DNA of 64,000 nt from Bagarius yarrelli (GCA_005784505.1 VCAZ01000184.1:124001-188000), one strand, 5' to 3'; counted from the stretch's first letter, positions 12,579-24,690 are shown. Translations and numbers: made by a program. The notes: a model not told the origin generated them from the letters alone.

Positions 12579-13330
12579 AAGACTAACCTTCAAGATGGAT
12601 GGACAGTGTTACTACAATGAAAGCATCGCCTTCTTTTACAACGAAAGCGGGAAGCACCTTGCCAAGGAGTGGGATACAGTCAGCAGACTAGTGATGGGAC
12701 TCGGACTTACCGTATGCATCTTTATCATGCTTGCTAATCTCTTGGTTATGGTGGCCATCTACATCAACCGCAGATTTCATTTTCCCATCTACTATCTCAT
12801 GGCTAACCTAGCAGCAGCAGACTTTTTCGCTGGACTGGCTTATTTCTATTTGATGTTCAACACAGGGCCAAACACACGCCGGCTAACTGTCAGTACATGG
12901 TTACTACGCCAGGGCCTGATCGACACTAGCCTCACTGCCTCTGTGGCCAATTTGCTGGCTATCGCCATCGAACGCCACATTACAGTCTTCCGCATGCAGC
13001 TGCACACCCGTATGAGCAACCGGCGTGTGGTGGTGGTCATCGTAATCATCTGGACTATGTCAATTGTCATGGGTGCTATTCCAAGTGTGGGCTGGAACTG
13101 TATCTGTGCTATCAAAACCTGCTCCAACATGGCACCACTCTACAGCAACTCGTACCTCGTCTTTTGGGCCATCTTTAACCTGGTGACCTTTGTGGTCATG
13201 GTGGTGCTTTATGCTCACATATTCATGTATGTCCGTCAGCGCACCATGAGGATGTCACGCCACAGTTCCGGTCAGCGGCGCAACAGGGACACCATGATGA
13301 GCTTACTGAAAACAGTAGTTATTGTCCTTG
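12579..13330 (+). CDS. lpar1: lpar1 coding exon 1 (N-terminus to TM6 start)
   Basis: A pyrimidine-rich acceptor ends in TTCCAG at 12578. The first 16 exon bases are probably 5' UTR, and the ATG is at 12595. The donor is CTTG|GTAAGT after 13330. It codes 245 full codons plus one base (phase 1): TM1 to TM5, the third intracellular loop and the first residues of TM6. The frame stays open upstream of the ATG through the acceptor, so an in-frame N-terminal extension from an earlier exon cannot be excluded. Confidence 0.93.
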
Positions 13331-14838
13331 GTAAGTGTCTCTCTTTTTTTACGTCTCGTGGGTTTCAGGTATGAAGATTTAACAGAAATTCAGTAATGTG
13401 TTTAATCACATACAAAATTCTGTATAATTTAGGTCAGAAATGTATTTTGTTTGTGTAAGGAATCCACTAAGGCGAGTTGTTTTGAACCCAAGTCCAGTTT
13501 TATTTGAAATAATAACATGGGTACAGGGGAACATCCACAATCCGAAACAAAATACACCAGGAAACACAAGGGCTATAAACATGAACAAAGAGGGACACAT
13601 GACCAAAACAAACCAATTACAAGACAGAAATAAAAACCAGTAAAAACAGGACACATGGAGAAGGGATCACATGCGGAAAACAAAGATCACATGACAGGAA
13701 GTAAACAAAGGGCATGAACATTAACATAAAAAACATGACAGAAACACCAAACTTTTAATAAGAAATGGTTTAATAAGAAATAAACAATAGTTATTAAATG
13801 GTTTCCCAATCATTATCATATTATCATATTAATCTCTTCATCCTTTATTTATTTAATAGAAAAACAATTTTCATTTATTCCTAGTTTTGTTTTGTTTTTT
13901 TCTGTTTTTAGGCTATTAAAAACATTGTAGGTTCCTAAAAACCGGTATCTACTGTCAGTTTTAGATATTAGATAATTGAGCCATTTTCTGCATTGTAATT
14001 TTATCACATTGTCACAGAGAGCTGTCCTTGGGGTGTCTTTATCGTCCTTCATGTCAGTTTTCCCAGTACATGTGCGAAGATTTCTGTGTGTTTGCTTCCT
14101 GCTGTGCAGTTCAGCTGAACCGTGACCTTGGCTCACGTGTTCACTCTGTAACTCAGTGTCCTCATTTTACTTCTAATGCTTATTCTGGAAACTTCATCAA
14201 GATATTCAGACATCCAGTTTTCATATGTAACAGAAGGTATGAGTTGGATAAATGATAGTCAGGATAGACTTTTCTGAAATATCAATGCTATCATTACTGT
14301 TACATTTACAGCATTTGGCAGATGTCCTTATCCAGAGCGACTTCCATTTATTGCTTTTATACATCTGAGCAATTGGTGGCTAGGGCCTTGCTTAGGGGCT
14401 CAACAGTCGCAGCTTGGTGGAGCAAGGAATCGAACCCTGATCTTCTACCACTTTCCTCCTATCATATTGTACTTTTATTGATTTACGTTTTAATAACTTT
14501 TTGTTTAAAATGTATCAAATTTTTAATATGTAGGATTAAAAAATATTGATTTCACTTTTTAAATTCAAATAAAAATAAATATATATAATTATTATTCACA
14601 GAATATTAAATAGTTGTACAATTTATTAAGAATCTATTAAAAAAAAATCAATTAAAAAACACATTTAAGAATTATTTTTTCTTTACAAATTATATTTATT
14701 CATATATTAAAAAAACAATGCAAAAGAGCATTATGAATAGAGATATAGATAATTGTTTAAAAAAAACAAACAATAATAATAGTAATAATAATACACAAAT
14801 TTACAATTTACATTAAGAAATTATGTTTTCTAATTGCA

Positions 14839-14923
<85 letters not shown>

Positions 14924-15984
14924 AGCATTAGTTAATTTATATAATCTGGGCTATTTTCTTATTTTCTCATAATCTGGACAGAATTTTTTATTTTAAATAA
15001 TAATTAATATTATAATATTTTGTCTATGGATATTATCTCAATTAATTCACCTAAGACGAAATTAAATAGTTTTTTTGTCGTTCTTCATTGAATTATTACT
15101 TTTTATTCATTTTCAAACTTAAAAAAAGGTCCCTTTCTCCTTCTTCTTCTTTTTTTCACCTAATCCTATAGGTCATGCTTTAAAACAGTATGTTATCTTT
15201 TTACACCTCATGCCAGCACTTGAGTGACAGAACAATGCAGCCGTTGAGTGGTATACAGCTACGGGTCTGTGGTCTCCTGCTCTTGTTGCCAGTTCCAGTG
15301 TTTGCCTTGTACTGTGTCAGCATCATGCCTCAGTGCTTTCCCCAGCCAAACCCAGAGAAAGAACCTCAGTCAGGGCACAGAGACCCACAGCCAGCAGGAA
15401 ACAGTGCTGTTGTTGTTTAAAATGTATAGGGGTTCAGCGTGAGGCTCCAGGGCAAGTGTGAAGCGGCGGAGCAGGACAGGAACCGATACGGTTCTTAGGT
15501 AGATCTGGCACTCCACAGATAAGAGAGTTCTAATACTGTTATAATGCAGCCATGTGTGTGTATGTGTGTGTGTGTGGCTCAGAGCCATAAGAAAGTTCCA
15601 TAGATGTTAAATGAAAGCAGCCAGTGATGCCACAGAATTCTCAGCCGTTCTTATTTTTAGGTCCTTACAGAGCAGCTCATTACCACATTTCAACGGATTC
15701 AAAGTCTCACGTTTCTTAAGCATGAGGTGATCTTTAAAAAACTCCTCAAGATCCCAGTCCTGGGGTATAAAATTACTTAGAATGTCAAGTTCCTTTAAAA
15801 CTCGCATTTAATATGCGCAGTAGTTATTTATTTATCTGTAATTGTATATTTCCACTGACAGAAGGAGCGTTAACGTCATCCATGTTAAGCACTCGTATAC
15901 TCGTGTCATATAAAACCTGGAAAGTGAAACCTTTCCCCAAGCAAACAACAGATTGAGAGGCCAATATTATTATTATTATACTGA

Positions 15985-16017
<33 letters not shown>

Positions 16018-19000
16018 TACTATTTTATAAATCAAGCTTTGTATAACTATTAAACATTAGTCCAACCCCTCAACCTAAATGTTAAGCCCATGGTTACCAA
16101 ATGTTTCCTGCCGGGCCCCTTTTTTTGCAGAATAAAAGTCATAAAGAAACTTTTAGGAGACTTCATTCAAAACATTGTAATTTGTTATTGGTACATTTAC
16201 GTTTGCAACATTTGGCAGACGCCCTTATCCAGAGTAGCTTACAATCATTTATTTTTGTATACAACTAAGCAGTTGGGGGTTAAGGGCCTTGCTCAGGGGC
16301 CCAGCATTGGTAACTTAGTGGTGCTGGAAATTAAACCCTGATTTTCCAATTAGCAGTCCAACACCTTAACCACTGGTAATTAATACAAAAGTGTGTGGAA
16401 GCTTGCTGAAAAAAAAAAACTAAATCACTTTTAAAGTAAAACCATTAACAGTAGCAGCCTGCAGCTTCTACATTGTTTTACTTCGTGACAGTCTTCATTG
16501 TTTTAACAGATTTTTCTATTACAAACAGGAACAAGTATTCAAGAAATTTCCTGTCGCCATGTTTTTTGAGCGGTACACCAGTAAAGTGTTCGTATGGGCT
16601 ATTAGTAACTTAATAGAATGCACATTTACAGAGTGGGTTATTAAGGGGAGTGGGAGAGTGACGACGGCTAGAGGAAGAGAGAAACACTGCATGGTGTATC
16701 ATTTCGGCCTTTTTTTTCCTTACAAAATTTAAGTACATCCCTATAAAAATCCTGCTGGCATCTTACTAGGCTTTCCATGCCCCCAATATTATAACACCGC
16801 ATTTACCAGTTTGGAAACCACTGCATTAAGCTATCATGCATACAGTGCCTATCCTCACAAACATACGTTTTGTTTTTTTACCAGCATACTTCTATAACGC
16901 TTGATTTTAAGATTTTTACTCTACCCAGGATCTATTAACCATAATAATTTAACAGCCTAAACAAGCCATAAACAAGAAATCCTTCTGATAAGAGTGCTCA
17001 CCAAATGATCTATTAAAACAATATAAAACTGGTACATAAGTTATGCTTTAAATCTCATATATTAGAATCCTTTCTGCTACTCGGCTAGAAAAATTGCTCC
17101 CTCAGGAGGTTTTGGATCAGTTGGATCAGTTTTACATTTGTTTTATTTATTCATCTTCTGAAATCACTTCATCTTTATCATGGTCACAGTTCTTCTCCAT
17201 CTTACACTCACACCCACATTTTTCAGGATTGAACCCTCAAGCTGTGAGGTAACAGTACTTTATGCGTCACCACCTCACTGGCCTAAAGTGGTTTTGTGAA
17301 CAGGAATATCTCTGTACTAGTCCTGTACGTAGATCAGTCCAGGGTTTCCCCACAAACACTATGGGTCATTTAGTATTTATAAAGCAACTAAAAATCGAAT
17401 TCGGGATGCCTTCAAGCGTAGGTAAATATAAAAAGATGTATAGTAACATTTAATAAGCATGGTCTTAATAACTATGTGGGTGTTATTTGTAGATCAGTGT
17501 TAAAATACACATAAGCGGGATTGTTTCAAATTAAGTGATGCATTCATTTCTTCTGGGCAGCCTTTCCAAGTCCCAGGATGGACAAGTCATAAATCTGCAA
17601 GCTAAATCTATAGCTCCCATAACTATATTCTGTTTGCTTAGTTAAAAAGCTTGCTAGCTAGCATAAAATAATAAAATATAAAAAGTTTAATGAATTTATA
17701 CAGGCACAAATAAGAATAAGTTGTAGTGTTTTGTTATTACATCATATGTAAGAGATATTACACAAGTCTGGCTAACCTCTTTATTCTTTAAGGTCACTGC
17801 ATGTTGTGGTAACTGGAAAGTCATTTCACTTATTTCAGCCTGCACTTCCTTTTGCTTTTGTTAGACTCTCCACGTGCCTGTGAATTTTTCAGTTTAAAAA
17901 GGTTGTATGCTATTTGTTGAAGTTTATTCTTTCATTTAATGTTTATTGATAAAAATACGTGGTAACTGTTAGCCTATGGAATTGGCTAAAGCTAAAAAAG
18001 GGGGGAAAATATATGCTTGTCCCAAGCATCCAGATTCCTGATATATCCACACCTCAGAAGCACAAATTTGCTCATACTCTATGAAACAAGCAATATGGCA
18101 AGAATCTTGGGCCATTTTGTACTAGCGAATTCCCCCAATGAATCACTTTTTCTGCAAATCAAGACAATAAAAGATGAGTATCTAGTGTATATGCAAAACA
18201 ATCACTAAAAATATACAATGGACTTCCCCTTTTTTCTAGTGCAAAAACCTCAGTACATGAACCGCATCACTTTCTCTCAATGTTATTTATCAACCTATTA
18301 AATGCATATTAAATTGATAGATATGTTTTTTTTTCTTTTATGGTTTTCATCTTGTGGTTTGGGGATTTAGAGAACAATACAAAAAAATCAAGCACAATTC
18401 TCATAGAAATGGTTTCCAGAACAAATTAAAATAAAAGTAAGACAATATATTGCCAAAATTGATCCTCTAGCCTGTTGCTTTCAACAGTAATCTCAGGCTT
18501 GTCTGCTATCACCCAGAGTGATTGAAGTCTAGGCTTGACTACTGTATTTTAAACCCTGAGAATGCCTTTAGAAAGACACAACGTCTGAAAGAGCAGTTGA
18601 CAGCAAATGGCTGACCTTTTGCTAAGTACTTTCACAGGTATTACGGTCTCATTGACACTTCATTATCCCCTCCTACTGATCTGTACCCCCAACGTTCCTC
18701 AATCCACGTCTGCATACAGTAACTAAAACAATTCGCCCATTCCTTTTGTTGTTAGAGTTCTAAATCATGCCTTCTAGCAGTTTATTTTGTTAGGATAATC
18801 GTGAATGTTTGAGGGCCTTTGCGTGAGCTGCGGCAGATGATTTTGATGACTGCCGCTTTGTAGTTTTTGGTTTATTTTATAATTCCGCCAGAACTAAATA
18901 ATACCGCGCCATTTCTAATGTCTGACATAAACACTAGAGTAGCACAAAAACGTCTGCCAGTATAAAATAAGGGCATCTTCCGAATCCTGTATATGTAAAT

Positions 19001-22000
19001 AAATACCCAATTTGGCCTTTATGAAAGAAATTCCTGTGGATAGCATTATTTTATCATGATACCAGGACACGCAGTCTAGTTTAAGACCAACACAATCATT
19101 ATTAACCATTAGCACAGTGTCAGATCTAAGATCCTTGCTCAGGGGCCGGGCAGTGGCAACTTAGTGGTACTGGGAATTGAACCCAGATCTTCCAACACTT
19201 TACACTTAACTTTTTCGGATTAGTGTGAGGATCTCTATGCCTCATAACAGTTTTAAGTCGATATAATTCGACTATAATTATCGATTATAATTTTTTCTTC
19301 TGTAATACACCAATCTTTGTGTGTTTTTTACATTTTGTTCTACTATACCTGTGCGTATTGAGAGTAAGTGAACCTGGAAGTTTTTCTTTGTAACACAGAA
19401 CCTTATTTAGGTGGACCATGGAACATGGAACCATAAAAAAAACACAGTTTAACACAGTAGTATATCCTGTTTGAAGCTGCCGACCTGCGTTATATGAGCC
19501 CGAACAGTGACATCTTTGTGTTAACACATATTCAATCTTACTTGGAGTCAGCGCAAGCCTTTAAGAGGTTCCGAACATATAAATCATATATAAAGAAAAG
19601 ACAGTTTCCAGAGAGGGAAAAAACGCTAAAAATCAAAGCAAACTCATCCTGTGTGGCTTCTTTTAAAAAATCATGGTGTCAAAACAACCCTTACGCATTT
19701 TTTCCCCTTTAACTAAGGGTTATTAACAGTTGACTTATCCAAACACATTCGCAGATTAAATATCGGCTAGAAAAAGTATGAATTATAGTATAGGGTACTA
19801 ATTTAAAGATCACAAACATTTACTCTGAGCTGCGGAGAACATTTAAGTCTAAACATCAAGCTCTGTTTTCGTATTCAAATCTCGAAAATGTCATCTGGAT
19901 TTTCACTCAACTGTAAATCACAGAAATCACCAGCATTGCACCATCACATCGGTTGGCATTTCCTGTTAGCTTATTAGTCATTAGTTTTAAATGAAGACAG
20001 TAAAATAATTTGCATCATTAGTGTTACAGCAGAGTGACATGTCAGGAAATATATTACAATAACACATTCTGTTTACCTTATTAGAGCGAATTTCTTGGGA
20101 AGTTCTAGCACAGTGGTTAAGGTGCTGGACTGCGAGTAGCAAGACTGGGGTTCGATTCCTAGCATCACCAAGTTGACGCTGCTGGGCCCCTGAGCTAAGG
20201 CCCTCACTTTACAATGCTATAGTCACTTTACAATGCTATTTGCACATTTCATGTCTATCTCATCTTACAATATGGTTGGCGCTATTGCGTTATGTTCCGT
20301 TCTCTATTGTCTTTTTTGCACTGTCTTTGTAATGTTTGTATTGTTTACTGCACTGTCTGCACTAGGTTGCACACACACACACATGCACTTTATGTCTATC
20401 CTGTTTAGTGGCTCTTTGTTGTTTTGTGGAAATCTATGTTTTGTGTAGCACCAGGGAGTCCTGGAGAAACGTTATTTCATTTCACTATGTAATGCATTCT
20501 GCTTTATATGGTTGAAATGACAATAAAGGTTCTTGAACTTGAACTTAACCCCTAATTGCTCATTTGTAAAAATTAAATAAATGATAAGGACGTCTTCCAA
20601 ATGTTGTAAATGTAATTCGCCATAATATGTCATTTCTGGACCGCTGCACATCACAGACATGCTAAAAAGAAATTATTTTAACTTTTCATTTGACACACGT
20701 AATTTTAAGCAGTGAACGTAGGTTTCCTAATCATACCAAGCTGTGGGGTATAAAATAAAACGTTGAACTCCCAAAAGCATCCATCTAACCCCGAGACATT
20801 TCCTTTCCTGTTGAGTTTGTTCATAAGGAACAAAACATGGCCGAGTCATGGAAACGACCCGTTGCAGTTTATCGAACTCCTGAGAGTCCTCGCATAACTT
20901 TCAAGTGATGTAAAGTGTGCAAGAACAGCTGTGTTCTCGAAAAGAAAACCAGACGTTTTTGTGAATATTACTCTCGATTGCAAAATAACATCTGTAGCAC
21001 AATTGTTTATCTCTTTTTTCAACACGCACTGAGAAATGCCATCTGAAAAAAGTCATCCATGTTTCTGATCTTATACTGATGTGATTGGGATGGGATTGTG
21101 GTGACATTGTGAATGACGTTTTGGAATATTGGCAGGAAATTACCAAACCTGACAAACGTGCCTTCCTGTTCCGTTCATCAAAGGGTCACCAGAGAATTCC
21201 TAAAATAGTTGATTTTTTTTAGAAATTTAGAAGTTATTCCAAATATAGTGATGACAGGAGAAAGAAAGGGAGTTGCATTGTGGGAGGAATAATAGTCACA
21301 ATGCTCCCAGATCAAGGATATCAAATGAATTGTACCCGTATAGATTATCTACACAAGCTTTAAAGTTTGAATGCTTTCAACATTCATTGGCCACCATTGC
21401 AAAACAAGCAGATGTTCAGTATTTTATTTGAAACATTTCAGTAAACTAACAGATCTCCTAACAGAACTAACAAATCTTTCTTTTATTTTCATGTAATCCA
21501 AGACAGACTCAATGATGTTAAGATCAGGGTTTTGTGGGTACCAAACCATCACTTCCAGAAGTTTCTGTTTTTCTTTACATGGAAGATAGTTCTTCATTAT
21601 GTTAGCTGTATCTTCTGCGTCTTTTTGCTGATGCACAAAAATCGATGCCAATCAGATGTTTTCCTGTTTATACTGCATGTATTTCTCAGTACTAAGGGCA
21701 CCATTAATCATAAATAGATTTCCAACTATATTTGCATAAAAAAACAGACCCAAACCTCCATGAAGCTTTTACTGTGACCCATAGACACCCATTTTTCTTT
21801 ATTTAACTTTATTCTGCTTGTTTTCTAGTTACCACTGCCCTTTCCACTGTTGATTACCTGGTCCAGGTGTTTAGTCAATCAGAAGGCAGGAGATACCAAA
21901 TCACCAGGTTTTTTCCCCACTCTATTCTCATTTCAAATGGTATCTTCCAGCCTCTGATTGATGGAAAACACCTGAACCAGGTAATCAGCAGTGAAAAGGC

Positions 22001-23136
22001 CATACATAGCTGGAAAACAAGCTAAACAAAAGCCCTGTCCACATCAACTGCATCTTTTTCTATGCGGTTTGGTCGTTCGCCCATATGCAAACGCAGTATC
22101 AGTTCACTAAAACCAAAACTTTTTTGAAAACTGCTGCCATGGTAAAGATTTCTAAAAACATTTTTTTTCTAAACTTTTTTTTGGCCAACATTTAACATTT
22201 TATCGTTAAGATTATATTACTACCTGTAGGCTTGGCATGCTGGCTGGACAATGCTTCATACGGCGTTTTTGCAATTTCATGGGTACAGTGATTTTTTTGA
22301 TTTTTTTATTAAACTTATGCTTGAATCAGTTCACCTCACCTGCTGCCTTTTTCACATCTGTCAAATGTTTTTTGGCCCCAGTTTTTCTTTATGAAAACCA
22401 GACTTCTGCTGTAGATGGTCTCAATAGTTATTGCCAAATATTTGCTGATAGCAAATAAGAGAAGTAAGCATAGTGTGTCTTTCATCCACTGTATCAACGC
22501 ATTTATGGTTTTCAACATTGCCATTTTTTAAAAAACCTTTGCCTGGTATTATGTATCATCGCAGTCCTGCCAACATGTATAACTTGTGGTGTCTTCCATA
22601 ACTTTAACTTAGTGGTTTCTTACCCAGTTTTAAGTCTCCTACACAGCTGTTTCTCTTAAAATTAATGACTGTGAAGTAATTACATATACAATTATTAGCA
22701 CCTGCATGGTATATTTTAGTAAAAATACGTTCGAATCCGATCTTTTTTAAAGTCCCTGACTCTGTGCAAGTGTAAATATTGATTTTTGTTTAAAGCCAGC
22801 AGTTAATCACACCAATTATTTTTAATTTTTCTATTCAATTCCTTTTTTTGCAAACTGATGAATATTAACACTTGAAATTTGGTTTTACTTTGCCAAATTT
22901 GCTCATTCCCATTCCTCATTCATCTTTATTTATTAATTTATTAATTGATTGATTGATTGATTGAGTGAGGGTAGTGGTATCACAGTGGTTAGTATGGACT
23001 TCTAATTGAGGAACTAAATATTATTTTTAATTTTTCTGTTCAATTAGTTTTTTTGATTGATTGATGAAAATTGATGAATATTAACACTTGAAATTTGGTT
23101 TTACTCATTCCTGCCTAGAACCTTTGACATATAACC

Positions 23137-23193
<57 letters not shown>

Positions 23194-23822
23194 TTGTCTG
23201 TCTGTCTGTTTGTCTGTCTATGTATATCTTTATTGATTGATTGATTGATTGATTCCTTGAGGGTAGTGGTATCACAGTGGTTAAGATGGGCTTCTAACTG
23301 AGTAAGTCCCTTAACCCCCGAAAAGAGATAAATGAATGTTGCACTGAATAAGGGCGTCTGCCAAATGTTGTAAATGAATTTATTTGACTAAATCAAAAAT
23401 AATTTTGTATCTACATTTTTTTTATGAATGTGCAGGAAGCTGATTGTAGTTTCCAAAAAACAAAGAAAAATATAATATCAAATATATTGCAGTGATATTA
23501 ATGACTTTGTTTTCTTTCCTTAGGTGCTTTTATCGTGTGCTGGACGCCTGGTTTAGTTCTCCTGTTGCTTGACGTTTTCTGTGAAGAATGTAACGTGTTG
23601 GCTTACGAGAAGTTCTTCCTTCTCTTAGCGGAGTTTAACTCGGCCATGAACCCGATCATCTACTCCTACCGGGACAAAGAGATGAGCATTACATTCAAGC
23701 AGATCCTGTGTTGTCAGAGGCAGGAAAACGTAAATGGTACGGTGGAAGGTTCGGACCGCTCAGCATCCTCTCTTAACCACACGGTCCTGTCTCCACACAA
23801 TAATGACCACTCGGTGGTCTGA
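12595..23822 (+). CDS. lpar1: lpar1, lysophosphatidic acid receptor 1 (two coding exons)
   Basis: Join 12595..13330 and 23524..23822 gives 1035 nt, 344 aa plus TGA. The product is a seven-TM class A GPCR for lysophosphatidic acid at the plasma membrane; the family couples to Gi, Gq and G12/13. The sequence is nearly identical to mammalian LPA1 through the TM core. Visible: N-glycosylation sequons at N8 and N16, R105-Q106 in TM3 and K275 in TM7 (equivalents of human R124, Q125, K294, which contact ligand), ERH in place of DRY, the TM7 NPIIYSY motif, a CC palmitoylation-type pair after helix 8, and the C-terminal PDZ ligand HSVV. The intron falls inside TM6 in phase 1, as is usual for LPA1-3. 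The start chosen matches the second Met of human LPA1 (M19); an upstream exon adding a short N-terminus is possible but was not found. Confidence 0.95.
13445..13755 (-). repeat. Dispersed repeat, same family as 51875-52265
   Basis: gaacccaagtccagttttat corresponds to the complement of aattaaaactgcacttggat at 52223, and the blocks gacacatg, aacaggacacatggag and acatgacag recur in inverse order. No coding frame; perhaps an LTR-derived or SINE-like 3' end. It begins about 115 bp into the lpar1 intron. Confidence 0.5.
14301..14452 (-). mobile_element. SINE
   Basis: Minus copy from acatttacagcatttggcag and tgtccttatccagagcgact to ggaatcgaaccctgatcttc. It lies in the lpar1 intron. Confidence 0.8.
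14842..14915. repeat. (AT)n microsatellite
   Basis: 74 bp of AT with one TTA phase change at about 14881, in the lpar1 intron; self-complementary. Confidence 0.95.
15964..16016. repeat. (ATT)n microsatellite
   Basis: About 53 bp of trinucleotide repeat with one ACTG break. Confidence 0.9.
16195..16376 (-). mobile_element. SINE
   Basis: Minus copy: gcaacatttggcagacgccc, ttatccagagtagct, ggccttgctcaggggcccag, ccaacaccttaaccactgg. lpar1 intron. Confidence 0.85.
16377..19127. other. lpar1 intron, nothing recognised
   Basis: About 2.75 kb of unique-looking intron sequence between two SINEs, without coding or repeat features that I can name. Confidence 0.55.
19128..19202 (-). mobile_element. SINE fragment
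   Basis: ccttgctcaggggccgggca and gggaattgaacccagatctt are the middle and B box; both ends are missing. Confidence 0.65.
20098..20612 (+). mobile_element. SINE split by a LINE insertion
   Basis: The head half (20098-20204: agcacagtggttaaggtgct, ggggttcgattcctagcatc) and tail half (20546-20612: taacccctaattgctc, aggacgtcttccaaatgttg) join perfectly once the 341-bp LINE end is removed. Confidence 0.8.
20205..20545 (+). mobile_element. LINE 3' end inserted into a SINE
   Basis: Ends aatgacaataaaggttcttg, a LINE-type 3' terminus. It interrupts the SINE 20098-20612 between its ..gccct and taacccc.. blocks. Contains a 19-bp-spaced duplication of cactttacaatgctat near its 5' end and a (CA)n run. 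No coding frame. Confidence 0.65.
21424..21651 (-). pseudogene. Tc1-like transposase C-terminal remnant
   Basis: The minus-strand frame contains NIMKNYL and VMVWYPQNPDLNIIESVLDY, a decayed form of the Tc1 transposase segment around the final catalytic Glu (VMVWPxQSPDLNxIES). The preceding catalytic Asp motif is degraded to QKDAEDT. No terminal repeats are recognised, so this is an old fragment. Confidence 0.75.
21816..22022. mobile_element. Foldback element (imperfect inverted repeat, 207 bp)
   Basis: Left arm starts gcttgttttctagttaccac and the complement of the right arm starts gcttgttttccagctatgta. Pairing continues through gattacctggtccaggtgtt / aacacctgaaccaggtaatc and ggagatacca / tggtatcttcc, around a short centre. 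Structure fits a foldback MITE; the family is not recognised. Confidence 0.6.
22814..23301 (+). repeat. Tandem duplication carrying a SINE head
   Basis: Copy 1 is 22814-23010, copy 2 is 23020-23301. Both contain attatttttaatttttct, gatgaatattaacacttgaa, atttggttttact, the gattgattgatt run and gggtagtggtatcacagtgg in the same order. Copy 2 is about 85 bp longer because of the (TATC)n tract inside it. Confidence 0.8.
22947..23380 (+). mobile_element. Duplicated SINE head plus one tail
   Basis: Two heads (gggtagtggtatcacagtgg at about 22970 and 23260) and one tail (aagggcgtctgccaaatgtt at 23350). The two heads belong to the tandem duplication of 22814-23301. lpar1 intron, just before the last exon. 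Confidence 0.7.
23137..23220. repeat. (TATC)n then (TGTC)n microsatellite
   Basis: A TATC run to 23191 followed by ttttt and a short (TGTC)n run, inside copy 2 of the tandem duplication. Confidence 0.92.
23524..23822 (+). CDS. lpar1: lpar1 last coding exon (TM6, TM7, C-tail)
   Basis: The acceptor TTTCCTTAG ends at 23523. The first two bases complete the split Gly codon, then the frame reads AFIVCWTPG (TM6), the third extracellular loop, YEKFF.. (TM7), NPIIYSY, and a Ser-rich tail ending DHSVV and TGA at 23820-23822. The tail is one residue shorter than human LPA1, and the terminal SVV PDZ ligand is intact. Confidence 0.95.
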
Positions 23823-24381
23823 ACACAGCTGGCACTATCGGGATCAAACCCAGGACTGGAAAAAGCTTGTTTGTCTTAAGGGCAGAGCTACACAAGAGGC
23901 ATTTGCATTACCAAAAATAATGTTGGAATTTTTTTTTTATGATTTTTTTTGTATGTTCTATTTTAGTGACACTATAATAAGTATTTAATGACTGAAATAC
24001 AGTGCAAATGTGGGGTTCGCTGAGTATAATGATGATTTTCAGTGGTAAGTGGTAATTGATAGGTCAAGTATTCATGAATTTAGATTTTTTTTTTACTACC
24101 CAGGGTGTCCACAGTATTATGAAAAATATTATTAACCTTTTTTGTTAGGCTTTTGCACTATAAAGGTAAAAAGTGCACTCTCGAGACCACTGATTAATGG
24201 CACAATTTTGTCGCCAGCTAATCTGAAGATGTGTATCTCATTCGGTTTGTGGCATTACATACTTATCACTACACTTCTATTAGGAGAACAAGAATATATG
24301 CTTAGAACATCTGAAATAGCAAAAAATAGTATTCATGGGTGCCAAAGACAACGTAATTAACTTGAATAACCTAAAGCCTAT

Positions 24382-24387
24382 AATAAA
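24382..24387 (+). terminator. candidate lpar1 polyadenylation signal
   Basis: An AATAAA hexamer 560 nt past the lpar1 stop is followed by G/T-rich sequence (gggtggcgc, then a long T run). Other AATAAA hexamers lie at 25166 and 25517. Which one is used cannot be told from sequence, so the 3' UTR could end near 24.4 kb or 25.5 kb. Confidence 0.25.
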
Positions 24388-24549
24388 ATAATGGGTGGCG
24401 CTTAGGTTTTTTTTTTCTTTTCTTTTTTTTTTTTTACTAGAACAGTATCAGACAGTGACAGTTTCATTGTGAGGACCATGTCAGTATCTTCCGGTTTGTA
24501 TTTGTGTATTTTTTTTTCTTTTCAACGACCACTTATATATATGTATATG

Positions 24550-24690
24550 AGCCATTTCTTTTCAGGGAATCCAATTGATGGACTGTTACCACATTATAAG
24601 GTCACATGTGCCCTTCTTTTAAATGAATTGCAAGACTTTTCACTAAGAAATGGCTGTCGCTTTTCTAACAAAACTACCGCGGCAACCACA
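24550..24690 (+). repeat. Unnamed repeat copy A
   Basis: catttcttttcaggg, cccttcttttaaatg, agacttttcactaagaaatg and gctgtcgcttttctaacaaa align in order with 27668-27800. It lies in the possible lpar1 3' UTR. Confidence 0.5.

Noticed and set aside
12846..13130. 94-codon minus frame opposite lpar1
   Set aside because: Shadow of a strongly conserved GPCR exon; no motif and no splice sites of its own.
15190..15807. Three overlapping short frames in the lpar1 intron, including a Leu-rich minus frame
   Set aside because: No recognisable domain or family similarity, and no splice sites that would link them into a gene.
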